A program made the position numbers and the translations under genes. 64,000 nucleotides of DNA. Source: PALSA-1003 sp963741315. Lineage in GTDB: Bacteria > Pseudomonadota > Gammaproteobacteria > Burkholderiales > Casimicrobiaceae. The notes beneath the pieces are model-generated. The model did no database searches. It saw nothing but the letters and a program-made list of their open reading frames with translations, and was not told the origin of the DNA. Positions within the stretch are counted from its first letter, which is position 1, and the number at the start of each line of letters is the position of its first letter. Positions 43,809 through 51,267 of this stretch are shown here, piece after piece. Location: assembly GCA_963741315.1 (NCBI GenBank), contig CAVUHK010000008.1, positions 744,001 to 808,000 on the forward strand. Reading direction: 5' to 3'.

Positions 43809-44105
43809 TAGTAAGATAGTCGCCTCTGCTCGCAAGGGCAGAGTGATAACGGGGCTCACATCGGCGAACCCTGCAAGCGCACGGCGGGAATGCCGCCGGC
43901 GAAATGGCAACGCCGAGGGGTAGGAAGAGGGCGAACCTCAGGCCTGCCCTGTAGAGACTCATAGACCGGCTGAGGGCGCTTGAAGAATGGGCGCAGCGAG
44001 CCGGCACTAGGATTCGTCCGAGTCAATGGACGGATAACACGCTCCGCATCCTGCATGCAGGATGAAGGCATAGTCCAGCCCGTCTCGAAAGAGATGGATC
44101 AGCTG
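43809..44105 (+). mobile_element. Group I self-splicing intron in ssrA (IC3-like, no ORF)
   Basis: 297 nt. The 5' exon ends in U (43808) and the intron ends in G (44105), as group I requires. P1: exon CGAT (43805-43808) with guide GTCG (43819-43822), closing with the U.G wobble. P2: 43824-43831/43836-43843, 8 bp, GCAA loop. P4: TCGGCG (43861-43866)/CGCCGA (43911-43916). P5a: CGGCGG/CCGCCG (43882-43887/43893-43898). P6: 43917-43924/43943-43950; P6a GAGG/CCTC. P7: GACT (43956-43959)/AGTC (44072-44075). P8: 44047-44064. J8/7 and P7': AAGGCATAGTCC (44065-44076). P9: 44080-44086/44091-44097 with GAAA loop. P4, AATGGCAACGCCGAG, TGTAGAGACT and J8/7 resemble the Azoarcus tRNA-Ile intron. No homing endonuclease. 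P3 pairing is not resolved. Confidence 0.93.
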
Positions 44106-44127
44106 TCCCGCCGCCTCCACCATCACA

Positions 44128-44160
44128 CGCCGTCCGGGCAACCGGGCGGCGTTTTCTTTT
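44128..44160 (+). terminator. Intrinsic terminator of ssrA
   Basis: A 10-bp stem CGCCGTCCGG/CCGGGCGGCG (44128-44137 with 44142-44151), GCAA loop, then TTTTCTTTT. It begins 6 bp after the tmRNA CCA, a textbook rho-independent terminator. Confidence 0.9.
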
Positions 44161-44297
44161 CTATATTTGAACACGTTAGAGCAGAGGTCCGCACGCAAGG
44201 TGTTTGAACACAAGTTGCTGGCGATAACGAAGGCTTCTTGACAATGCGCACGTTAGATAGTCCACTTGAATCGGTCTGGCCACGATGGCGATCGGGA

Positions 44298-45011
44298 ATG
44301 AAAATATCCTATTTATTCATGGCAAGATGCTGGCGGCTGCTGCTGATCGGAGCGTTGGCACTCGCCACCGTCGCGTTGCACGCACAACAAACACCTCCGA
44401 GCGTGCCCTTGCTGGGTGTGGGCGACAACCGGACCTGGATTGTCGTGACGCCGCTTACATACCGTATCGGGGACACAACCGACAAGATTGTCGTTCCAGC
44501 CGGCTTCGTCACCGATCTCGCAAGCATTCCGTCCGCCTTTTGGGGTCCGCCGCTCTTGTTGACGCCGGCGGGTCAATACAGTCGCGCCGCCATCATCCAC
44601 GACTACCTGTACTGGTCCCAGAAATGCACTCGCGACCAGGCCGATCGACTGCTCGTGATCGCAATGAAGGAAAGCAACGTTTCGACGTTCGATGAATTTG
44701 CAATCTACGATGGGGTCCACGTCGGTGGCGAGCAGGCGTGGAAAAAGAATGCCGCGGACGCGAGTCGTGGCTTCCCGCGCATACTTCCCGAAGCCAACAG
44801 GCAACCGCCCGATCCAAACATGACGTGGCCTCAGTATGCTGACGTGCTGATGCAGGCGGGGGTCAAGTCTCTCGACTACTGCCGACGACGGAGCCTATTG
44901 CCACTACGGGGATTCGACGGACGTTCCTCGCAAACCGTAATTCTTGGCGCTAGGCGGCGCTCAGCGCAGCCACCTGCGCAACCTGGCATAAACCTTGGCG
45001 TTGCTCAGTAG
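44298..45011 (+). CDS. DUF1353 protein with signal peptide
   Basis: A 237-residue protein. With the ATG at 44298 it begins with a signal peptide (ILLIGALALATVALHA-like hydrophobic core, cleavage near HA-QQ). The DUF1353 domain shows as VVPAGFVTDLASIPSAFW and SRAAIIHDYLYW, a pattern seen in phage-associated and bacterial proteins of unknown function. Alternative in-frame ATGs are 44244 and 44322. The 3' end overlaps the convergent hydrolase gene by 51 bp. It is the first gene downstream of ssrA. Confidence 0.75.
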   Translation: MKISYLFMARCWRLLLIGALALATVALHAQQTPPSVPLLGVGDNRTWIVVTPLTYRIGDTTDKIVVPAGFVTDLASIPSAFWGPPLLLTPAGQYSRAAIIHDYLYWSQKCTRDQADRLLVIAMKESNVSTFDEFAIYDGVHVGGEQAWKKNAADASRGFPRILPEANRQPPDPNMTWPQYADVLMQAGVKSLDYCRRRSLLPLRGFDGRSSQTVILGARRRSAQPPAQPGINLGVAQ

Positions 45012-46097
45012 CTGCATGTGGCTGACACCGTTGGCGATCCAACGACGATCCTTGTCGAATGCGAGCCGTCGGGCAGGATCGGCACTTACACCGAGCGCGC
45101 TGTCCACGGGCACGAGACCATCGCCGAGCAGGCGACCCTTGAGGGCGATGTCGTCGTCGCCGAGGCTGCCCGCGATGGCATAGCAGCGCACATTCGCCGG
45201 CAGCGGCAGGTCCATCCCATGTCGCAGGTCGGTGATTCCCGCGCTTCGGATTTTGCCCAGACGCGCGAGCGGCGCCGCGTAGGGAGTTGCAGACAGCGCG
45301 ACATCGATCCAGTGTCCCGCCCGTTCCAGCGGCGCCCCGTAGTGCGGCGTGCCCATGAAAACCAGATCGTCGACTTTGGATGGCCAGCGGTGATCCATCG
45401 CCCGGCCTGCGTCAATCGCGCTGCGCGCCACCAGTCCGCCCATGCTGTGGCACAGCAGTGCCAGACGCTCGATCGGATGCGGCCACTCGGCGACGAGCCG
45501 TTCCATCTGCTGTGCGAACAGCTCGCCGTTGGTCGCGACATGCAGCCCTGTGTTGTAGTGCAGGTATACCGGCGTGTAGCCGAGATCCCGCGCAAGCGCG
45601 GCACCGTGGTCGTGGCCGTCGCGCAACCATTGCAGATCGTTCATGCACAGTCCATGCATTAGCACGAGCAGGCGAGCGCCGACTGCCGGGATGGATCGCG
45701 CCAGTGCTGATGCTTCCAATTGCAGCGAGTCGCCGTCGCGTCGGAGAGTCATCGCGATCGCGAGCGGATTGCCGGTAGTTGCGAGATAGTCGCCGAGCAC
45801 GCCGTTGAGCGCCGCGACGATGGCTTCTCGTTCTGTGCTGGGATCGATCTTGCCGAACGCGGGCGCCAGCACGTCCAGCAGTGCATCGACGCTTCCCCCG
45901 GCGAGGCGCGTGACGCCGCGAATTGTCTTGTAGACCAGACCGGTGATGCCGCGGGTGCGGCCATCGAGCTCGCTGCCAAGACCGGGCACGTGCGCTACGC
46001 GCTCATGCATCGCCTCCACCAGGTCGACGAGCCCCGCCGTAGCGTCAGCAGACAGGCGCACGGCGCCTTGAAGATCGGAATGTCGTATGCGAGTCAT
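44961..46097 (-). CDS. Alpha/beta hydrolase, lipase/PGAP1-like
   Basis: A 378-residue protein without signal peptide. The catalytic domain starts near residue 140 (RLLVLMHGLCMNDLQW) and has the nucleophile LLCHSMGGLVARSA (GxSxG with Ser), then FMGTPHYGAPLERAG, typical of triacylglycerol-lipase-like and PGAP1-like enzymes. A late GDGLVPVDSALG gives the acid and SHMQLL the His. The first 130 residues are a helical N-terminal region of unknown role. Its 3' end overlaps the DUF1353 gene. Confidence 0.85.
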   Translation of the reverse strand: MTRIRHSDLQGAVRLSADATAGLVDLVEAMHERVAHVPGLGSELDGRTRGITGLVYKTIRGVTRLAGGSVDALLDVLAPAFGKIDPSTEREAIVAALNGVLGDYLATTGNPLAIAMTLRRDGDSLQLEASALARSIPAVGARLLVLMHGLCMNDLQWLRDGHDHGAALARDLGYTPVYLHYNTGLHVATNGELFAQQMERLVAEWPHPIERLALLCHSMGGLVARSAIDAGRAMDHRWPSKVDDLVFMGTPHYGAPLERAGHWIDVALSATPYAAPLARLGKIRSAGITDLRHGMDLPLPANVRCYAIAGSLGDDDIALKGRLLGDGLVPVDSALGVSADPARRLAFDKDRRWIANGVSHMQLLSNAKVYARLRRWLR

Positions 46098-46158
46098 TTC
46101 GGTGCCGACGCTGGACCAGCCGTTGAGTAGCTGGAGGCAATGGGCGCAATACGATTCG

Positions 46159-46957
46159 TCAGGCCGGTGGCAGGGCGTTGATGGAGCGAAGGATGCTGCG
46201 AGTGATCGCCTGCCGCTTCGCGAGATCGTCGAATCTGTTCGGCGTGTCGATGTTCAAAGCGAAGAATACCGGGCCGGTCGGCCACTCGACCCAGCCTACC
46301 CACCAACCGATTTTTCCACTCCAACCGGTCTTTGCGCGCAGTATCCAGTCAAATCCCGCCTCATTGACCATCACGTCCTTGACCAGACGCTGATGCTCCA
46401 CCCGAAACGGCAGTTCATTGCGATAGAGACGACGCAGGAACGATATCTGCTCGTTGGCGGATATGGCCAGATCCCCTTCGACCCAGAAAGGCTTGCCGCC
46501 GCTGGCGAGCGCATTGCCATAGCCGATCTTGCGCATGTATGCGGTCTCGCGTTTGTCGCCCAAGCTGCTGCGCGAATCGTTCATAGACCCAGACCGTCGA
46601 ATTGCGCATGGCGGAGCGCAGATCCTGGTCCTCGTTCCACGCCTTTATCGGACGCTGGACGCCGTCCCACGGGATGACCTGGAATTCGTCATGCAATATC
46701 CCCGCGTCAAGGGCGAACAAACTATGGGGTACCTTGAAGGTCGACGCAGGCGGGTAGCGACGACTCGCGCGCGCGGCATCGTAAACGGACACCACGGCTT
46801 CCTTCGCACGGGCATCGACCACAACGATGGTGCCGTGTGCGTCGGCATCGGAGAAGAACCCGGACCAGTCTGGTCGTTCCCGAGGTGCCGACGCGGCCAA
46901 CGCCCCGGATGCAAAGACGATGAACAATGCAAAAGTGGCGAGGCGACCTCGACTCAT
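46159..46957 (-). pseudogene. Class D (OXA-type) beta-lactamase with a +1 frameshift
   Basis: Signal peptide (MSRGRLATFALFIVFASGAL) and the active-site PASTFK (Ser72, Lys75) and SxV motif STV (120-122) are in the first frame. YGN (GYGNALASGG) and KTG (AKTGWSG) are in the second frame. The break is at the GGG of CTTGGGCGAC (plus 46559-46561): one extra base turns QLGDKRETAYM into QLGRQTRD. Removing one G restores a 265-residue enzyme with every motif of the family. It is therefore a recent pseudogene or a sequencing error. CDS length modulo three agrees with a single insertion. Confidence 0.9.
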
Positions 46958-46978
46958 GCCCCCGATTATATCGACCTG

Positions 46979-47347
46979 CTACGCGACCACGCGCATCGTC
47001 CCTTCCATATTTTCGTGGCCGGTCCCGCAGAACACATCACACAGGAATATGAATTCGCCAGTCTTCGTCGGCGTCATCGCCACTTCGGTGACCTGTCCCG
47101 GGATGATTGTGCCGCGGACTCCGAAGTCCGGCACGCTGAAACCCATGACGACATCCAGACTCTTCAATTGAAAAACGACGGGTTCATTCAGTTTCAACGT
47201 TAGTACGGCGGGATCGTATTCAAATTTTTTCGCCGTGACGGGAATGATACGTGGCTTGGCCTGGGCCAGCACCAGGACTCGCCCGGTGGCAGCGATCAGA
47301 CCCGCGGCGGCAAGCCCCTGCAGTAGCGTGCGTCGATGCAATGACAT
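46979..47347 (-). CDS. Secreted CuA-type cupredoxin-like protein
   Basis: A 122-residue exported protein with a twin-arginine-like leader (HRRTLLQGLAAAGLIAA). The C-terminus has CDVFCGTGHENM, the CuA pattern C-x3-C-x3-H-x2-M of cytochrome oxidase subunit II (C103, C107, H111, M114). The other CuA His, normally in DVxHxFxVP, is Met68 here (DVVMGFSVPDF), so the site is atypical. Possibly a copper carrier or a modified electron-transfer protein. It lies 10 bp after the phosphoesterase gene, same strand, likely one operon. Confidence 0.85.
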   Translation of the reverse strand: MSLHRRTLLQGLAAAGLIAATGRVLVLAQAKPRIIPVTAKKFEYDPAVLTLKLNEPVVFQLKSLDVVMGFSVPDFGVRGTIIPGQVTEVAMTPTKTGEFIFLCDVFCGTGHENMEGTMRVVA

Positions 47348-47357
47348 GAGCCGCTCC

Positions 47358-48251
47358 TTACGCCACCGGTAGTTCGGTGATCGAATACTTCACCGGGGCC
47401 GCTTCCGCTTCAACGTCGCGGAATCCCAGCCCTTTGTATGGAGCGCTGGCGTCCCATGCGATGGGCGTCCGTTTCGGCTGTGACCTGGCCACCGGTAGAG
47501 CAAACATCAGACCCTTCGCGGAGTGATGGGCGATGTTGCCCGTCATGAAGTGATTCTCCTGATGGATGTGTCCGTAAAACACCGTGACATTGTCGTGCGT
47601 TTGCAGCAATGCGATGGCCTTTGCGCCATCGCGGGTCGCCCAGTCCCATTGCGGATAAAGGTCGAACAGCGGCCGGTGCGTAAATACAACGATTCGCGAG
47701 TCCTTGGGCCGCTTGTCCAGATCGGCAGCCAGCCACTGCAGCTGCTCGTCACCGATCGCCGCAGTTGGATCCGAGACGTTGTCGATCACGACGAAGTGGA
47801 CACCCTTGTGATCGAAGGTGTAGTGGGTCTCCCCGAAGAATTCCTTGAATGCCTTGCCGTTATCCAGTGACGCGTCGTGCTCGCCGGGCATGTACCTGAC
47901 ATTCTTGACCTTCAGCGCGGCGACAATGTCGCGGAATTCCGCCATGCGGCGGCGTCGTTCCCTGGGGTCGTCCGTCGTATGGGTCAAGTCCCCCGTGAAC
48001 ATGATGAAGTCCGGCGGAAGTGACAAAGCGTTGACTGCTGCGACCGCTTTCTTCAGGGTCCCTTGCGCATCCGGGTTGACGGCAGGATCCTCGAAGCCCC
48101 AGTGACAATCGGACAGTTGTACAAAGTAGAACTCGTTGGCGGATGCCGTACTACCGGCCCCCATCGTGGAGGCGCAGCCTGAGACCAGCACCGCGCCGCC
48201 CAAGCCTGCCAACTGCATGAACTCACGCCTGCTCAGCGCTCCTGGATTCAT
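47358..48251 (-). CDS. Exported metallophosphoesterase, Tat lipoprotein-like
   Basis: A 297-residue calcineurin-like phosphoesterase. The ATG at 48251 gives a Tat leader with SRREFMQLAGLGG and a lipobox-like VSGC, so it may be a lipid-anchored periplasmic enzyme. Metal motifs: QLSDCHWG (D-x-H), FTGDLTH, GEHD (normally GNHD; here Glu replaces Asn), FTHRP and GHIHQ. Starts earlier in the frame have no leader. Cotranscribed with the cupredoxin-like gene. Substrate unknown. Confidence 0.88.
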   Translation of the reverse strand: MNPGALSRREFMQLAGLGGAVLVSGCASTMGAGSTASANEFYFVQLSDCHWGFEDPAVNPDAQGTLKKAVAAVNALSLPPDFIMFTGDLTHTTDDPRERRRRMAEFRDIVAALKVKNVRYMPGEHDASLDNGKAFKEFFGETHYTFDHKGVHFVVIDNVSDPTAAIGDEQLQWLAADLDKRPKDSRIVVFTHRPLFDLYPQWDWATRDGAKAIALLQTHDNVTVFYGHIHQENHFMTGNIAHHSAKGLMFALPVARSQPKRTPIAWDASAPYKGLGFRDVEAEAAPVKYSITELPVA

Positions 48252-48416
48252 GGGCACCCCATCTCGTGATTGAGCCAAACGGCGGGATTGGCGTGTTCGT
48301 GCCAACCTGTCAGTTCGTAATACTCCGCCGGGGACGCGTTTATTCCCGATGTCCCGGAAGGCATCGGAGAAGGTCGCGCTAGGGTTGTGCCGTCGAACGC
48401 GACGCCTTCAGGCGAC

Positions 48417-49937
48417 TCAGTCCGATGTTTGCGCTGCAGGTTGCTGATGAGGAACGGGTGTCTTCCTGGCCTGCTTGAAAAACGCTACCAGTTGCCACGC
48501 GACAAAAATGCCGATGAGCCCGATCAAGGTACCGCTGATCGGTCGGGTAACGAACGTGGAGAAATCGCCGCGGCTCAAGAGCAGCGCACGGCGCATGTTT
48601 TCTTCCAGCATCGGGCCGAGGATGAAGCCGAGCATGAGCGGAGCGGCATCCAGGTCCAGGCGCACGAACATGTAGCCGATGAAGCCAAAGGTGGCAGTGA
48701 TGAAAACGTCGTCGAGACTGTTGTTGATGCTGTACGTGCCGAGGCAGCAGAAGAACAGAATCGACGGGAACAGCACGCTGTAGGGAATCTTGAATACCGT
48801 CAGCCAATAGCGCACCAGGGGTACGTTGAGAATGAGCAGGAAACAGTTGCCCACCCACATGCTGGCCACCAGACCCCAGAACAAATCGGGGTGACCGGCG
48901 ATCATGTTGGGTCCTGGTTGGACGCCCTTGATCATGAAGGCGGCCATCATCAGGGCCATGACGGCGTTTTCGGGAATGCCGATGCTCATGAGGGGGATGA
49001 AACTGGTGCGCGCGGCCGCTTCGTCCGCAGCGGCTTGCCCCGCCACACCCTCGATGCAGCCGGTGCCGATCTCGTGCTTGTACTTGCTGACCTTCTTGTC
49101 GACGGCGTAGGCGGCGAACTGCGCGATCACGGGGCCGCCGCCGGGGAGGATGCCCAGGAACGAGCCGATCGCGCTGCCGCGCAACGCGCTGGGAAAAATG
49201 CGCTTGAACTCCGGCCAGGTGGGGATGAGCTTGATCGTGCCGCTGAAGGGCGTGCGCTCGTCCTTGTTGTCGAGATTCTTGGTGATTTCGGCAATGCCGA
49301 AGCACCCCAGGGCAATGCTGACCAGCCCGATCCCGTCGACCAGGAAGGGCAGGTTCATGGTGAATCGTTGCATGCCGCTGTTGACATCGGTGCCGATCTG
49401 CCCGAGCAGCACGCCGATCAGGCACATGGCCATGCCATTGAGCAGGCTGCCGGTGGTGACAAAGCTCACGCATACAAATCCCACCAGCATGAGCGCGCAA
49501 TAGTCGGCGGGGCCGAACAGCAGTGCCACCTCGCCCAGCATGGGCGCCAGAAACGAGAGCACCACGATGGCCACCGTACCGCCGATGAAACTGGACACGC
49601 CTGCGGTGAACAGCGCCAGGCCGGTCTTGCCCTTGAGTGTCATCTTGTAGCCATCGATGCAAGCCACGATGCTGCTGGCGTGGGGAATCTTCATCGTGAT
49701 GGCGCTGACGCTGTCGCCGTATTGGGCGCCGTAGTAGATCCCCGCCAGCATGATCAGCGCGCCGCCGGTGGGAATGGAATAAGTCAGCGGCAGCAGGATG
49801 CTGATGGTAGCCAGGGGACCCAGTCCCGGCAGCATGCCCACGAGCGTGCCGACGACGCAGCCGATGGCGCAGAACATGAGGTTCTGCCAGGTCAGCGCGA
49901 TCTCAAAACCCAGCGCGAGGTTGTGCAGGACGTCCAT
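48417..49937 (-). CDS. tctA: Tripartite tricarboxylate transporter large permease (TctA)
   Basis: A 506-residue inner-membrane protein with about 12 segments. The TctA signatures GTLVGMLPGLGPLATISILLP, cited by GMLPGLGP, and GSFLGILPGGGPVIAQFAAY are both present, the repeated Pro-Gly hairpins of the family. The ATG at 49937 shares one base with the tctB stop (TGATG). The usual periplasmic binding protein TctC is not in the neighbourhood. Confidence 0.95.
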   Translation of the reverse strand: MDVLHNLALGFEIALTWQNLMFCAIGCVVGTLVGMLPGLGPLATISILLPLTYSIPTGGALIMLAGIYYGAQYGDSVSAITMKIPHASSIVACIDGYKMTLKGKTGLALFTAGVSSFIGGTVAIVVLSFLAPMLGEVALLFGPADYCALMLVGFVCVSFVTTGSLLNGMAMCLIGVLLGQIGTDVNSGMQRFTMNLPFLVDGIGLVSIALGCFGIAEITKNLDNKDERTPFSGTIKLIPTWPEFKRIFPSALRGSAIGSFLGILPGGGPVIAQFAAYAVDKKVSKYKHEIGTGCIEGVAGQAAADEAAARTSFIPLMSIGIPENAVMALMMAAFMIKGVQPGPNMIAGHPDLFWGLVASMWVGNCFLLILNVPLVRYWLTVFKIPYSVLFPSILFFCCLGTYSINNSLDDVFITATFGFIGYMFVRLDLDAAPLMLGFILGPMLEENMRRALLLSRGDFSTFVTRPISGTLIGLIGIFVAWQLVAFFKQARKTPVPHQQPAAQTSD

Positions 49938-50362
49938 CAATAGAGGGGCAAGCTGAAGCCGAGCAGTTTCTGAAACACCAGGGCCACGGCAATCAGGCCG
50001 GCGCAGATCTTGAGATTGCGCATCACGGAGTACTTCGCAGTCCCGGCAAATGAGGCGCAGAACACCAGGAACACGATGCCCGCGATCATGTTGAGATGCT
50101 CGGAAATCACTGCAAACCCGCACAGGCTCGCCAGGATGATGGCAATGTTCTTGAGCTTGAAGTCCATGGGTATGCGTTCGACGAAGCGCGCGCGCACGAC
50201 GGTGAACAGCCCGATCAGGAACAGAAGAGAGCTCACCATCAGCGGAAACAGCCCGGGTCCCGCGCGACTGAACTGACCTATCGGATAGCGCAGGGACGTC
50301 AAGCCAAACGCCAGCGCGATCGCCATGAGGAACAGGCCTCTTACAAGATTTCGGTCATTCAT
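49937..50362 (-). CDS. tctB: Tripartite tricarboxylate transporter small subunit (TctB)
   Basis: A 141-residue protein with four membrane segments, in the TctB pattern: LTSLRYPIGQFSRAGPGLFPLMVSSLLFLIG, cited here by YPIGQFSRAGPGLFPL, then a C-terminal pair of segments. Directly upstream of tctA and overlapping it by a base. A TctC receptor must be supplied from elsewhere. Confidence 0.92.
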   Translation of the reverse strand: MNDRNLVRGLFLMAIALAFGLTSLRYPIGQFSRAGPGLFPLMVSSLLFLIGLFTVVRARFVERIPMDFKLKNIAIILASLCGFAVISEHLNMIAGIVFLVFCASFAGTAKYSVMRNLKICAGLIAVALVFQKLLGFSLPLY

Positions 50363-50438
50363 GTGATGTCCGGTGAAGAATTCGAACGTTGGACCAGCAT
50401 TGAGTCGCCGACTTCAACGCAGCTGTCGTTGCAAATGG

Positions 50439-50675
50439 CTAACTGGACCGCCCGCCAACAGCGAAGCTAAGAGCCAGCAGTGCAATCAGGATTTCTCTTG
50501 ATGGGAAGCGACGGATCACGGACAGAATGAAAGGTGGCACCGACGGAATCATCAGGATGCAAAAGCAAACCCAAACGCAACCGAATACGATTAACCACTT
50601 TGATACTCGTTCTTGCCAACGCCGAAGGTCGTCGTCGGAATATTCTGGTCGATGCCTGATGGGACTGCGGTACAT
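50439..50675 (-). CDS. Small hypothetical membrane protein
   Basis: A 78-residue frame beginning MYRSPIRHRPEYSDDDLRRW with two hydrophobic segments (about 27-48 and 58-75) and a charged N-terminus. The composition is protein-like and the stretch is otherwise empty, but no family is recognised and no clear ribosome-binding site was seen. Could be spurious. Confidence 0.4.
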   Translation of the reverse strand: MYRSPIRHRPEYSDDDLRRWQERVSKWLIVFGCVWVCFCILMIPSVPPFILSVIRRFPSREILIALLALSFAVGGRSS

Positions 50676-51267
50676 ATGACTGCACCGGGGGTCAGCGCGG
50701 AAAAATTACGATACTACGTTTTGTCGGCGGATTTTGATTTACGTGAATAGGCAAGACGCAATTGCTTACATGCTTGCAATAGGCTTGCGATACGCATTCA
50801 GCTTGCTTGCAAGCTGGGTCGACGCAGCCTGCCTCGTCTGCCGGTGTCACGGCAGTGGTTTAGACCTCCAGGCTGGCATCGCGTGCACGCGGGTGCCCAG
50901 CCTGCGGGGCGATGGAGCGTCGAAAGGCGGGGATTTTCATGTCTGGTCTGTCGCGACGCCGCATCCCAGGCATTTCCCACACTGCATTGTCACGGTTTTG
51001 GTCAAATTCCACGCACAGATTGATTTCTGTCAATAGACGTTGACTTAACTGATCCGAAAATCAAAAAGTGCGCAATTGCCTGGAGCGGGGGAACAATTCA
51101 CTGTTCACGTCCTTGGAGAGGCGGCGATTGTCGCTGTCATTATTCATGTCCAAGGCGACCCGCTCTTGTCCTTTGACGCGGTTCCACATGAGATGCTGTC
51201 ACGATTCAATTGCCAGCGCAGGCGGCGACCTTGACATGAATAATCCCTCGAACCTTGGAGCAGCACG
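50676..51267. other. 592-bp region without a recognised gene upstream of the patatin gene
   Basis: Lower GC than its surroundings. Contains several GCTTGCA-type words between 50764 and 50815, including the inverted repeat AGCTTGC-TT-GCAAGCT (50800-50815), and a possible -35 TTGACT near 51040. No RNA gene or coding frame was recognised. It should hold the promoter for the 51268-55135 gene group; CTTGGAG just before 51268 is the ribosome-binding site. Confidence 0.4.

Larger units (their letters stand above)
43454..44122 (+). ncRNA. ssrA: tmRNA (ssrA), interrupted in its T-loop by a group I intron
   Basis: Transfer-messenger RNA that rescues stalled ribosomes with SmpB. The 5' end GGGGGCGACCTGGTTTCGAC pairs with CGCCTCC (44112-44118), followed by an encoded ACCA (44119-44122). 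The tag frame is intact at 43547-43579. The T-arm is split: GCGGG-TTCGAT ends exon 1 at 43808, and T-CCCGC resumes at 44106. Joining them restores a 5-bp T-stem with loop TTCGATT. The exons total 372 nt, a normal one-piece tmRNA size. The interruption of 297 nt has group I intron structure and is listed separately. Alanylation requires splicing first. A terminator follows at 44128. Confidence 0.96.

Noticed and set aside
43809..44105. Truncated tmRNA with genomic-island insertion, or decayed 3' end
   Set aside because: The exons rejoin precisely and the insert has full group I intron structure without any integrase or att duplication.
44166..44211. Direct repeats TTTGAACAC as target-site duplication
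   Set aside because: Only 9 bp, 37 bp apart, with no element between them.
48387..49943. 518-codon plus-strand frame opposite tctA
   Set aside because: Composition is charged and repetitive, typical of an antisense frame; tctA has clear family signatures.
50800..50815. Inverted repeat as terminator or attachment site
   Set aside because: Short 7-bp arms, no T tract, no neighbouring recombinase.
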